The position numbers were made by a program, and so were the translations under genes. From an uncultured Pseudomonadota bacterium (GTDB taxonomy: Bacteria > Myxococcota_A > UBA796 > GCA-2862545): a stretch of 64,000 bases of DNA. Under the pieces are notes generated by a model that worked only from the letters and a program-made list of their open reading frames with translations, was not told the origin of the DNA and made no database searches. Each line of letters begins with the position of its first letter. The first letter of the stretch is position 1. Shown piece after piece: positions 28,122 to 36,135 of the stretch. The DNA is taken from NCBI GenBank assembly GCA_913061235.1, contig CAJXTB010000014.1, forward strand, positions 62,001-126,000, in the 5' to 3' direction.

Positions 28122-28865
28122 ATGCGTCAGTTGTCTGCTCTCACTTTCCTCGCGTCATCCGCATGTTTGACCGGTCTGTCGGCCAACGGTGAGGTGCGGG
28201 AGGCTCCGGTCGACAGCGGAGTGGAGACAGACACGACGGGAGACACCGACATCGACACTGAGCCGGATGTCGATACCGAGGCGGATACTGAGCGTGAGCC
28301 GGACACTGAACTGGACACCGAGGCAGACACTGAGCCGCCGCCCGCGCCCGAGGCCTGCTTTCCAGGGGTGGATGGTCTAGGGCTGCTGTGTTTGGATTTG
28401 GTGGAGCCGGCTTCTCTGCCGAGTGACTACGCCTACCCGGTGCCTTTCCAGGGAAGTCCGCAGTTCCGCGAACCACGCGCGTTCATTGATCTTGAGACGG
28501 CTGACTTGGACCTGTTCATTGCCCCCAATTTCCAGCTGTCCGACCTTGTGACGACAGACGGTAGCCTCATGGTGCTTCAGCCGGAGTCTGTCGTACGGCT
28601 CCAGGCGGTTCGAGATGCGTTGGGGCCGATTATTGTTGAGCGTGGCTATCGTTCGCCGTCGGAGAACGGTTCTGATGGCGGCGGACCGTACGACCGGTAC
28701 ATCTATGGAGATGGATTTCGCCTTCGCGCGACCCTAGCCACACTGCCCGAGGTGGCGGAGGCGTGCCGGGCCAACGGTGCTGGCTTTGTGCAAGAGCTGG
28801 GCCTCGTCGTCCATTGCGACTGGCGCAATATTCGGTTTCATCTTGGTTTTTACGACTACCCCTGA
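28122..28865 (+). CDS. Exported M15-peptidase-like protein lacking zinc ligands (probable pseudoenzyme)
   Basis: A 247-residue exported protein. The signal-like N-terminus MRQLSALTFLASSACLTG is followed by an Asp/Thr/Glu-rich linker of about 45 residues and a domain matching the gene at 50545-51531 along its length (PQFREPRAFIDL, IAPNFQLSDL, RGYRSPSEN, VVHCDWRN). Where that paralogue has RHQYGDGFD, this has RYIYGDGFR: the zinc His is Tyr193 and the zinc Asp is Arg200. It is therefore unlikely to be a working carboxypeptidase and may bind peptidoglycan. GGGAGG lies 11 bases before the ATG, and the 43-codon N-terminal extension of the longest ORF was rejected. Confidence 0.82.
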   Translation: MRQLSALTFLASSACLTGLSANGEVREAPVDSGVETDTTGDTDIDTEPDVDTEADTEREPDTELDTEADTEPPPAPEACFPGVDGLGLLCLDLVEPASLPSDYAYPVPFQGSPQFREPRAFIDLETADLDLFIAPNFQLSDLVTTDGSLMVLQPESVVRLQAVRDALGPIIVERGYRSPSENGSDGGGPYDRYIYGDGFRLRATLATLPEVAEACRANGAGFVQELGLVVHCDWRNIRFHLGFYDYP

Positions 28866-29290
28866 CCCATTCTTCCTTGGACGCGTTCGAGGGCCGATGA
28901 GACGTCGGCGTAGGCTGGATGGGTCTTGCTTTGGCCGGACTCAAGCTTGATTCGGGCTCGTGTAAGGAGGCGCTCGCTCGCTGCACTTCGACCCAACTCT
29001 GCCGTCAATAGACAAGCCGCGAGCTGAATCATGCCTTGAATGACTTGGGCGTTGGGGACCTGCTTGTTCAGGGTGTGCCACAGCTCTTCCCAGACCTCAT
29101 GCGCTTCCCAGTAGAAGGCCGCATCAAAGAGGTCCAATCCGTACAACCAGCGGGTGTCGGTCCAGACTGAGTTCGCCGTCGCTAGGGGTAGCGGTGGAAT
29201 GGCGGACTCGCCCAAGTGCCTTGGGTGAGGCATGGTGCCGGGCACGTACCGTCGGCTCGGGAGGGGGACGCTTGGGACCCGCCGTGTCAC
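28856..29290 (-). CDS. DUF309 family protein
   Basis: A 144-residue cytoplasmic helical protein. The core LDLFDAAFYWEAHEVWEELWH matches the DUF309 signature (FxxxxYWEAHExWE), a family of unknown function with a conserved acidic/His motif. The GTG start overlaps the TGA of the upstream Cache kinase (GTGA); an internal ATG at 29233 is an alternative that would remove a basic leader. Its 3' end overlaps the convergent M15-like gene by ten bases. Confidence 0.82.
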   Translation of the reverse strand: MTRRVPSVPLPSRRYVPGTMPHPRHLGESAIPPLPLATANSVWTDTRWLYGLDLFDAAFYWEAHEVWEELWHTLNKQVPNAQVIQGMIQLAACLLTAELGRSAASERLLTRARIKLESGQSKTHPAYADVSSALERVQGRMGQG

Positions 29291-31968
29291 TGCCGGAGCA
29301 GCTTGCTCGATTCGCCTTGAACGACGTAGAACCAGCCCAAGCTCTCCATACGCTGCCAGACAATCAGCGTGTCCTTGTTGTTGACCTCCGTCTCCAGGTA
29401 GCCACTACGGCGGCCTTGAGTGGTGATGGCGTCAACGACTTCATCGACCTGGAAGGCAGGCATGCGCAGTGTTCGAGAGGTTGCTGCGGACGCAGAAGAG
29501 TCTCGCTGGCTTGAGCGAACAACGACGCGTCCGGCTTCATCCAGTAGGAAGGCCTCAGACTTGCCGACGAGTTCCGGAATCTCCATGAGCTCGTCGATGA
29601 CGTATTCGAACGTGAGCTCGATGGCGGCGACACCTGCGAGTTGGTCTTCGTCATTCACGATGGCCATGGCGCTCGGAAGAATGCGTCCTAGGCCGGTTGG
29701 GTCGACGTAGGGGGCACCCCATTGTGGGCCTCGGACACCGCGACTGAACTGACTGCCGGACTCGCCTGTTGCCAGCTTGTACCAGGGTTGTTCACGAGGA
29801 TCGAAGCTCTCATTGTAGCCACCATGTCCGGGGTAGCCGGCATAGAGGCCGCCTTGCAATCCCACATGAACCCACGCGATGGGCACACCCTGGTCCAGAA
29901 TGAGTCGCTCTGCTCGCCGTGGCGGGAGGCCTTGGGCTTCTTCGGTGTGACTGCGCAGAAGGATTCGACGCTGAGTTCGGCGTAGCGGCTCGAGATGCTG
30001 GGCATCTGACATGGCTCGGTCGGCGCCCATTCCGGGAGCGCGCAGGAATGCGGGGTAGGCCAAGGAGACGGGTTGGCCGTACCGGCTGCTGTCACGGAGC
30101 TCAAGCAGTTCCGAGTAGGTCTGCTGTTCGCCAACGGGGGAGGTGTAGATACCGTCTGCGTCGTCGAATGCGTGTGTGAAGTAGACCGGTGCGCTGTCGC
30201 TTGCGTCTCGTTCAAGCATTTCGGAGGCCGAAGCGGCTACAATCCCGAGCAACCCCTCATACCGGACGAATTGACCGTCAACACCTGCGGCCTGCAGTCC
30301 TACGGCTGAGAGGACCTCGCTGAGCGCTTCTTGGCGTTGTTGGTCGACCGTCCGCTGGTAGTAACCGAACGTAATGCCGCTCAAGATGACCATGGCCGAC
30401 AGAAACGCACCAGCGAGAATACCGAAGAGGGTGAGCTCGCGGTGCTTGCCCACCCAGCGGAGAATCTTCTGAAGGGGACCGTCTGGACGCGCATGGATGG
30501 CGTCTCCACGGACATATCGCCGCAGGTCTTCCGACAGCTCGTGAATACTCTCGTAGCGGTTTGCAGGGTCTCGCTGAGTTGCTTTGTCTACGATGGCCCG
30601 TAGTTCTTGCGGGATACGCTTCTTTGCGTAGTGAACCATCTTCTCTTTGTAGCCGTCTTGTTGCTTCATCACGATGGCCATGGGGGTCTTGCCCGTGACT
30701 GCGTGATTGAGGCAGACCAGCTCGAACAAGATGAGGCCCAGAGCGTACTGGTCGGAGCTGGGCGTCAGCGTTGCCGTCTTCCCTTCAGCTTGCTCGGGTG
30801 ACATGTACTGAGGCGTGCCAATGACGACTTCGCCTTCGTCTGGAGCGGGTACGTCCAAGGTGACCCATGCCGTGGCGCCGCCGTCATTGGGTGCGGCCAT
30901 TACCTTGGCAATGCCCCAGTCCATCACGTAGACCTCGCCGTACGGCCCAATCATGATGTTCTCAGGCTTGAGGTCACGATGGATGACGCCGCGGTTGTGC
31001 GAGTAGTGCATCGCGTCGCAGACTTTCAGGAAGACATCGAGTCGGAGCGGTAGGTCGTGCTCGTCATCGAGTCTACGAGCACCGTTGTCGTACTGGGTGA
31101 TGCAGCTGCCAATTAGGTCTTCGAGGGTTTGTCCCCGAATCAACTTCATACTGTAGGCGAGTCGGCCGTCCGCACCTTCGTCCAGCGCGTAGATGGGGAC
31201 GATGTTGGGGTGGTCGAGCTGTGCGGTGATCTGCGCTTCGCAGTAGAACTTGCCAGAGAGCGCCGGCTTCCTGGCGATTTCCGGGCTCATCTCTTTGTAG
31301 GCGACGGTGCGGGCGAGGTCGAGGTCGCGTGCCAGCAGCACCTTGCCCATGGCGCCTTCGCCAACGTCTCCAATCATCTTGTAGCCACGGCCAATGAGCG
31401 GACGGGTGCGTTGCGACCCTGTTGTGCTCACAAAGCTACTTCCGCCGGTGCTTCTACCGGAGCCCGTGGGTGCCGGACGACTCTTTGGTCTACCTGGGGG
31501 ACGACTGGAGCCGGTTGTTCGGCCGGCTCGGCGCAGTCCACTCGGCAACGAATCGTCCACAAGTCCGGTGTCGACCGCTGCGGATGAGTCGGCCCAGGTG
31601 TTGTTGGATGTGGGCTTCTTTGGCGTAGACCCGGTAGGCGTGAGGCTTCGCGGGCCGGTGGGGCGAGGTGCTGGCGCGCGCGTTGGGGGTCGACGAGGGG
31701 CTGGACGCGGTGTGGTAGAGCGCGGTGTTTCGGGAGCCTCTGGTTCCTCTTGTGAGGTCGGCGCTAGGGTGCCTTCAACGGCCAATTCTGGGTAGACATC
31801 TTGAATAATCGTCAGTTCTTCTTCGGTCAGCGTGCCTCGCTTGCGAAGATGAACCAAGAATGCCCCGATGTCGCTGGAGCCAGTAGACTTCGTAAAGCCT
31901 GCATAAACCTCATCAAAATCGTCATCGATTAGGGGCTGGACCGCGGCTCGGAGCTCGTCAAGAATCAT
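29287..31968 (-). CDS. Ser/Thr protein kinase with transmembrane segment and extracytoplasmic Cache sensor
   Basis: An 893-residue receptor kinase. A short helical N-terminal domain (about 1-70) and a Pro/Thr/Arg-rich linker precede the kinase (about 195-490): VGEGAMGKVLLA, YKEM, HRDLKPENIMIG, DWG in place of DFG, and GTPQYMSPEQAEG. One membrane helix (about 515-540) leads to a large extracytoplasmic part with dCache features (EQPWYKLATGE, GAPYVDP, GVAAIELTFEYV). Cache domains bind small molecules such as amino or carboxylic acids. It is translationally coupled to the DUF309 gene. Confidence 0.93.
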   Translation of the reverse strand: MILDELRAAVQPLIDDDFDEVYAGFTKSTGSSDIGAFLVHLRKRGTLTEEELTIIQDVYPELAVEGTLAPTSQEEPEAPETPRSTTPRPAPRRPPTRAPAPRPTGPRSLTPTGSTPKKPTSNNTWADSSAAVDTGLVDDSLPSGLRRAGRTTGSSRPPGRPKSRPAPTGSGRSTGGSSFVSTTGSQRTRPLIGRGYKMIGDVGEGAMGKVLLARDLDLARTVAYKEMSPEIARKPALSGKFYCEAQITAQLDHPNIVPIYALDEGADGRLAYSMKLIRGQTLEDLIGSCITQYDNGARRLDDEHDLPLRLDVFLKVCDAMHYSHNRGVIHRDLKPENIMIGPYGEVYVMDWGIAKVMAAPNDGGATAWVTLDVPAPDEGEVVIGTPQYMSPEQAEGKTATLTPSSDQYALGLILFELVCLNHAVTGKTPMAIVMKQQDGYKEKMVHYAKKRIPQELRAIVDKATQRDPANRYESIHELSEDLRRYVRGDAIHARPDGPLQKILRWVGKHRELTLFGILAGAFLSAMVILSGITFGYYQRTVDQQRQEALSEVLSAVGLQAAGVDGQFVRYEGLLGIVAASASEMLERDASDSAPVYFTHAFDDADGIYTSPVGEQQTYSELLELRDSSRYGQPVSLAYPAFLRAPGMGADRAMSDAQHLEPLRRTQRRILLRSHTEEAQGLPPRRAERLILDQGVPIAWVHVGLQGGLYAGYPGHGGYNESFDPREQPWYKLATGESGSQFSRGVRGPQWGAPYVDPTGLGRILPSAMAIVNDEDQLAGVAAIELTFEYVIDELMEIPELVGKSEAFLLDEAGRVVVRSSQRDSSASAATSRTLRMPAFQVDEVVDAITTQGRRSGYLETEVNNKDTLIVWQRMESLGWFYVVQGESSKLLRQ

Positions 31969-32091
31969 CGGCGCACACTATCACGCCACTCACATCTGTA
32001 CTGCTCGTTTCTCTCTCCGTGGGGAATGAGCGTCAGAATTGTATTAAGGTGCGCTCCGTTACTGCTTAAAAATTTCTTGATGAGGTGATAT

Positions 32092-32895
32092 ATGTGGTCA
32101 ATCCTACTTCTTTCCTTGGCGAGTGCCCAGGATATCGTCGGTACAGAAGATGCCGGCCAAGAGTTCGACGAGTCGGTCACAACACTCTCCGCTGAGCTCG
32201 GCGGCTCCATCACGACGGGAAACACGGACGTCTACAACTTGTCTGCAGGCATCCTCGGCTCGCACAAAGCCGGCAAGAACAAGGTTGGCCTGTTTGTGAA
32301 GACGCTCTTTGGTAGCTCCATCACAGACCAGAACGACAATGGCCGTATTGACGACTTCGATAAGGACCAGGGGCGTCAGACGACGTCCCAGCGCTTCAAC
32401 AGTGAGATTCGGTACGACCGCTTTCTCGGTGAGCGCGTCAGCTTGTACTTCCTTGCTGGCGCCTTGGTTGACCGGTTCGCAGGCTTTGACCTACGTACCC
32501 ATGAACAGATCGGTGTGTCGTACTTGGCAGTGAACTCCGAGCCAACGAAGCTGATGCTTGAGCTTGGATTTGACTGGGCGCAGGAGAACTTTGCGTCTAC
32601 CGCAGACGGCCCGCTTGACCCGGACTACCAGGATGTTTTTGCAGCTCGTCTGCTCGCTGGCTTTTCGCACAACTTCAGCGAGAGTGTTGGATTCACCAAC
32701 ACCTTGGAGCTGTACCCGAACGTCGTGGAACTCGAAGACTTTCGCTTGCTGAACGACGCTGCGTTGTCAGCCAAGCTGTCTGACAAGTTCTCGGTCCGCT
32801 TCTCCCATGAGCTTACGTTTGACAATCAGCCGGTTCCGGACTTTGTCAAGCTCGACCAAACGACCCGCATCGCCATCGTTGCGTCGATTCTCTAA
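32092..32895 (+). CDS. DUF481 (YdiY-like) outer-membrane protein
   Basis: Exported barrel-type protein of 267 residues. The signal MWSILLLSLASAQ is short; the mature part has AELGGSITTGNTDVYNLSAG and repeated amphipathic strands typical of DUF481. GAGGTGAT lies just before the ATG. It is divergent from the Cache kinase, with 123 bases between that hold both promoters, and MscS follows on the same strand. Function in the family is largely unknown. Confidence 0.88.
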   Translation: MWSILLLSLASAQDIVGTEDAGQEFDESVTTLSAELGGSITTGNTDVYNLSAGILGSHKAGKNKVGLFVKTLFGSSITDQNDNGRIDDFDKDQGRQTTSQRFNSEIRYDRFLGERVSLYFLAGALVDRFAGFDLRTHEQIGVSYLAVNSEPTKLMLELGFDWAQENFASTADGPLDPDYQDVFAARLLAGFSHNFSESVGFTNTLELYPNVVELEDFRLLNDAALSAKLSDKFSVRFSHELTFDNQPVPDFVKLDQTTRIAIVASIL

Positions 32896-32899
32896 TTTT

Positions 32900-32916
32900 G
32901 ATGGCGGCTCGCCGTC
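32900..32916 (+). terminator. Weak hairpin, possible terminator after the DUF481 gene
   Basis: GATGGCG/CGCCGTC pairs over seven positions (one T-G) around a three-base loop and is followed by the T-rich stretch CGTTGTTTC. The T-run is poor, so readthrough into mscS is likely. Confidence 0.4.
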
Positions 32917-32946
32917 CGTTGTTTCTGCCCCTATCGGAGATATTGA

Positions 32947-33789
32947 ATGACCCCAGAACAAATCGAAACGTATAGGCTTTGGGCCTTAGAATATTTGCTA
33001 CCCATGGGACTGTCGGTCCTGCTTGGCGTCGTCGTCCTCATCGTTGGCTGGATTTTCAGCAAATGGGTGAAGAGCATTGTCACCAAGGCCGCGATTCGCG
33101 GCAAGGTGTCCCCTGAGCTTGCCGGCTTCTTCGGAAGCATTGCTCGGTACGTGGTCTTGGCCGCAACCATCATCTCGGCTCTAGAGCGCGTTGGTGTTCA
33201 GACCACAAGCCTGATTGCTGTGTTCGCGTCTGCAGGTCTGGCCATTGGTCTGGCTCTACAGGGCTCGCTCGCCAACTTCGCCGCTGGCGTCATGATTCTC
33301 TTCTTCCGTCCCTTTAAGCTGGGTGACAAGATCACCGCGGGTGGTCACACCGGTGTTGTCGCAGAGATTGGTCTGTTCGCAACCACCTTCGACACGCTGA
33401 ACGTCGAGAAGATCATCATTCCGAACTCGGCCATTACTGGCGGTTCCATCGTCAACATCACCACCATGGGCGTCATCCGTGGCACCGTGAGTGTTGGCGT
33501 TGCCTACGGCGAAAGCATTCAGAAGTCGCTCGACGTCATTCAGAAGGCAGCTGCCAGCGCCGAGTGCGTGAAGCAGAGCCCGGCACCGGCCGTGGCATTC
33601 ACCAACTTTGGTGCGTCGTCTTTGGACATCGATGTTCACTGCCACTGTGATGCAGACGACTACCTGGACATGCTGCACAATGTGCGCGTGGCTGTGTACG
33701 ACGCTCTGAATGCCGAAGGCATCGAGATTCCGTTCAACCAGATCGTGGTCCATCAGGCCGAGGTCGAGGAAGCAGTAGCCGCTAAGTAG
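32947..33789 (+). CDS. Small-conductance mechanosensitive channel, MscS family
   Basis: Inner-membrane channel of 280 residues that releases solutes under osmotic downshock. Three membrane segments are followed by the pore-lining TM3 motif ASAGLAIGLALQGSLANFAAGVMILFF in split form, PFKLGDKI, and a cytoplasmic beta/alpha domain (IIIPNSAI). The length matches E. coli MscS (286). GGAG stands before the ATG. It converges with the Sel1 gene at six bases. Confidence 0.95.
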   Translation: MTPEQIETYRLWALEYLLPMGLSVLLGVVVLIVGWIFSKWVKSIVTKAAIRGKVSPELAGFFGSIARYVVLAATIISALERVGVQTTSLIAVFASAGLAIGLALQGSLANFAAGVMILFFRPFKLGDKITAGGHTGVVAEIGLFATTFDTLNVEKIIIPNSAITGGSIVNITTMGVIRGTVSVGVAYGESIQKSLDVIQKAAASAECVKQSPAPAVAFTNFGASSLDIDVHCHCDADDYLDMLHNVRVAVYDALNAEGIEIPFNQIVVHQAEVEEAVAAK

Positions 33790-33795
33790 GCCCTG

Positions 33796-34674
33796 CTATT
33801 CGCTGAGGCGTTGCTCTTGACGGCACGCTTCAGCGTCACCCATTGCGCACCCGCGCTCATACGCGGCGGCCGCTTCCACTAGGAGGTGCCCGCCGCGTCC
33901 TGATTTGTACGCCTTGGCAAGTTGTCGACACCCGAGTGGATTGCCCAGGGTGCAGGCCTGATCGAACCAGTTCAATGCACCGAGACGGTCGGACCCCAGC
34001 TTGCCTTTCCACACCCGGTTCCCCATGTCCAGGCAGCCACGAGCGTGTCCCATGGAGCAGGCGGAGTCGTAGAAGATGGCAGCAAGAGTCGGGTCTTCCT
34101 GCACGCCAGAGCCATCTGCGTACAGCCGTGCGAGCTCTGTGCACGAGGCCCCGTCTGCGTACTCGCATCCGAGGGTGTAGGCGGCTGCGGCTCGTACCGG
34201 ATCGATGGCGAGGCCATCGCCTACTTCAAGGGCGAATCCGACGCGGTAGCAGCCAGCGCCGCCGCCCAGATCACAGGCTTGCTGGTAGTACAGCGCAGAG
34301 CCAGTAGGGTCGCGGTCCACGCCCTGACCTAGCTCAAACATGTCACCCAGATCGATGCACGCCTGGGCGACACCATCGCCGCACGCCCCCTGAAGGTAGG
34401 TCACGGCAGTGGAAGCATCTGCGGCAATACCGCGCCCTGAGCGAAGCATACGGCCGAGACCCGCGCATCCGGTTGGGCTGTCGCCTGTGCAGGCTAGCCG
34501 GTAGTAGCGCACGGCTCGGGCGGGGTCCTCGGGTACCTCATGGCCTGCATCGTACCAATCCCCAAGGACTGCGCAGGCCGCAGCACTGCCATCTTCACAG
34601 GAGTGGCGGCAGGCGAGCGGGTCGTCACAGGGCGCATCTTGGGCGGCTGCGAGCGCTAGGAGGAGGGTGAACAG
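33796..34674 (-). CDS. Secreted cysteine-paired Sel1-repeat protein (Hcp-like), apparent CTG start
   Basis: A 292-residue exported repeat protein. Seven Sel1 units each carry a Cys pair seven or eight residues apart (for example ACGDGVAQACIDLG, ACSMGHARGCLDMG), as in the disulfide-linked repeats of Helicobacter Hcp proteins. The usual start codons appear only within the repeats (GTG 34512), which would cut off a clear signal peptide, FTLLLALAAAQ. Upstream of that signal the same frame meets the TAG of the preceding gene after four codons. A CTG at 34674 has TAGGAG six bases upstream and gives MFTLLLALAAAQ, so it is taken as the start. Likely periplasmic or secreted protein-protein interaction scaffold. 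Confidence 0.78.
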   Translation of the reverse strand: MFTLLLALAAAQDAPCDDPLACRHSCEDGSAAACAVLGDWYDAGHEVPEDPARAVRYYRLACTGDSPTGCAGLGRMLRSGRGIAADASTAVTYLQGACGDGVAQACIDLGDMFELGQGVDRDPTGSALYYQQACDLGGGAGCYRVGFALEVGDGLAIDPVRAAAAYTLGCEYADGASCTELARLYADGSGVQEDPTLAAIFYDSACSMGHARGCLDMGNRVWKGKLGSDRLGALNWFDQACTLGNPLGCRQLAKAYKSGRGGHLLVEAAAAYERGCAMGDAEACRQEQRLSE

Positions 34675-34683
34675 AGAGATCTC

Positions 34684-36114
34684 CTACGGCCGGTTTTGGC
34701 GGGCGGAAAGGTAGAGGGTAGCGCGGTCAGCTTGGTAGGCCCACCACGCGACACTTCGGACCTGAGCGGGTCTGCGCGCGGCAATGCTCTGCAGAATGCC
34801 GTCTAGGACGTTGCTGTGAATCGCGTCAGTCACCAGGTTTACTCCGACCATCGGTCCATCATCGGCGCCACGAAAGCCGCGAAGGCTGGCAATACCCGGC
34901 ATGCCCTCGAACACGCGAGCCCAGTCCGGCATGTCCGCCGGGGTGCGTTCGGGGTGACGGTCTCGGTCGAGTAGCGGGTCGCGGATGCGCACGAAGGCCA
35001 TGTCTGCGGCCATTCGCCAAGAGACCTGGTTGGCATTCCACCGTTCTTCGAGTCCTAGAGGAGCGCTCGGAACCACACGAACCTGGGCGATAGAAGGGTG
35101 TTGGCTCACCCGAACCACCCAGTCTTCGATGGCTCGTGCAGGTAGGGCGTCCTGGTCAAACCGCCAGGTGGGGCAAAAGGTGGCGGGCTCACCCAACCAT
35201 CGCGGGGCATCTCCGACCATGACGTCGTTGGGCAATGGAAAGTCGCTGATGGCGGCAATGGCGGCATCACTGAGGTCTGGCGAGGTGGCCAGAACGTGTA
35301 CTTCAAGCTGCGGTGTGGAGGCGTCTAGACCGGCGAGCAGGGCGGTGAGCTCGCCGGGCTTGCACGCCTGCATGACGTCGGCGGGAAGGCGAGAGGCGGG
35401 TGGGGCGACGAGCCAGACGGTGAACGCCGTACCATTGTCGACGTCCCAGCACATGTCCGTCGCGAGTCGGATGGTCGGGTGCGCTGCGCGCTCGGCAACC
35501 AGGGCAGCGAGTGCGTCGACAACTGCCTGCCGGTCGACATCCGTTCCGAGGAACTGGATGCGAATGCCAAGACGACCCGACGGGCGATGAACGACGGGTA
35601 CAACTGTGTCATCTCCGCGGTCGGAGCGGAATGCAGCTGTGACGCCACCGGCCTGAAGGGCCAATGCAATGTCACGGTCTAGCGCTTCAATATCTGCGTC
35701 TGCGGGGCAGGGGCGCAGGTCCGGCAGTCCGGAGCCACCGTCTTCGGGGTCCGACCACAGGCGTGCCTGAACGATTCCGGAGACCAACTCTTCAGCAACG
35801 GGGCGACCCCGGTCGAGGTCGTATTGCAGGCCGGGCAAGGGGCCGGCTATCACCCGGATGCGGTGCGGTTCGGCGGCGAGGGCGCCGGTGACAACCGTCT
35901 CAATGTCAGCGCGCGGCAGGGGAATTCGCAGCTCCCAGTCGGGCTCGTTGTCGTCCCAGGGCTCGATTTCGTCCGTTTGCGGTAGGACGCCGAGGGCCGC
36001 TTCGATGCGCGCGCGTGCAGTAAGCATGGCGATTTCATCGTCGCAGAAGACATGTAGAACGGGCCAGCCACTTGTTACGGCAGCGGCCAGCTCGAGGGAG
36101 CTGTAGTGAGACAT
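34684..36114 (-). CDS. Hypothetical protein, 476 residues
   Basis: Not recognised. A soluble, acidic protein with no signal peptide or membrane helix. Two broadly similar halves can be imagined (repeated alpha/beta segments with RLGIRIQF and PMVGVNLV), but no catalytic motif was found. It is 11 bases upstream of, and in the same reading frame as, the Sel1 gene, separated by a single TAG. It is divergent from the YyaL-like gene, whose start is 22 to 49 bases away, so both must share a very compact promoter region. Confidence 0.7.
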   Translation of the reverse strand: MSHYSSLELAAAVTSGWPVLHVFCDDEIAMLTARARIEAALGVLPQTDEIEPWDDNEPDWELRIPLPRADIETVVTGALAAEPHRIRVIAGPLPGLQYDLDRGRPVAEELVSGIVQARLWSDPEDGGSGLPDLRPCPADADIEALDRDIALALQAGGVTAAFRSDRGDDTVVPVVHRPSGRLGIRIQFLGTDVDRQAVVDALAALVAERAAHPTIRLATDMCWDVDNGTAFTVWLVAPPASRLPADVMQACKPGELTALLAGLDASTPQLEVHVLATSPDLSDAAIAAISDFPLPNDVMVGDAPRWLGEPATFCPTWRFDQDALPARAIEDWVVRVSQHPSIAQVRVVPSAPLGLEERWNANQVSWRMAADMAFVRIRDPLLDRDRHPERTPADMPDWARVFEGMPGIASLRGFRGADDGPMVGVNLVTDAIHSNVLDGILQSIAARRPAQVRSVAWWAYQADRATLYLSARQNRP

Positions 36115-36135
36115 GGCAGGCGCATATCCGACGAC

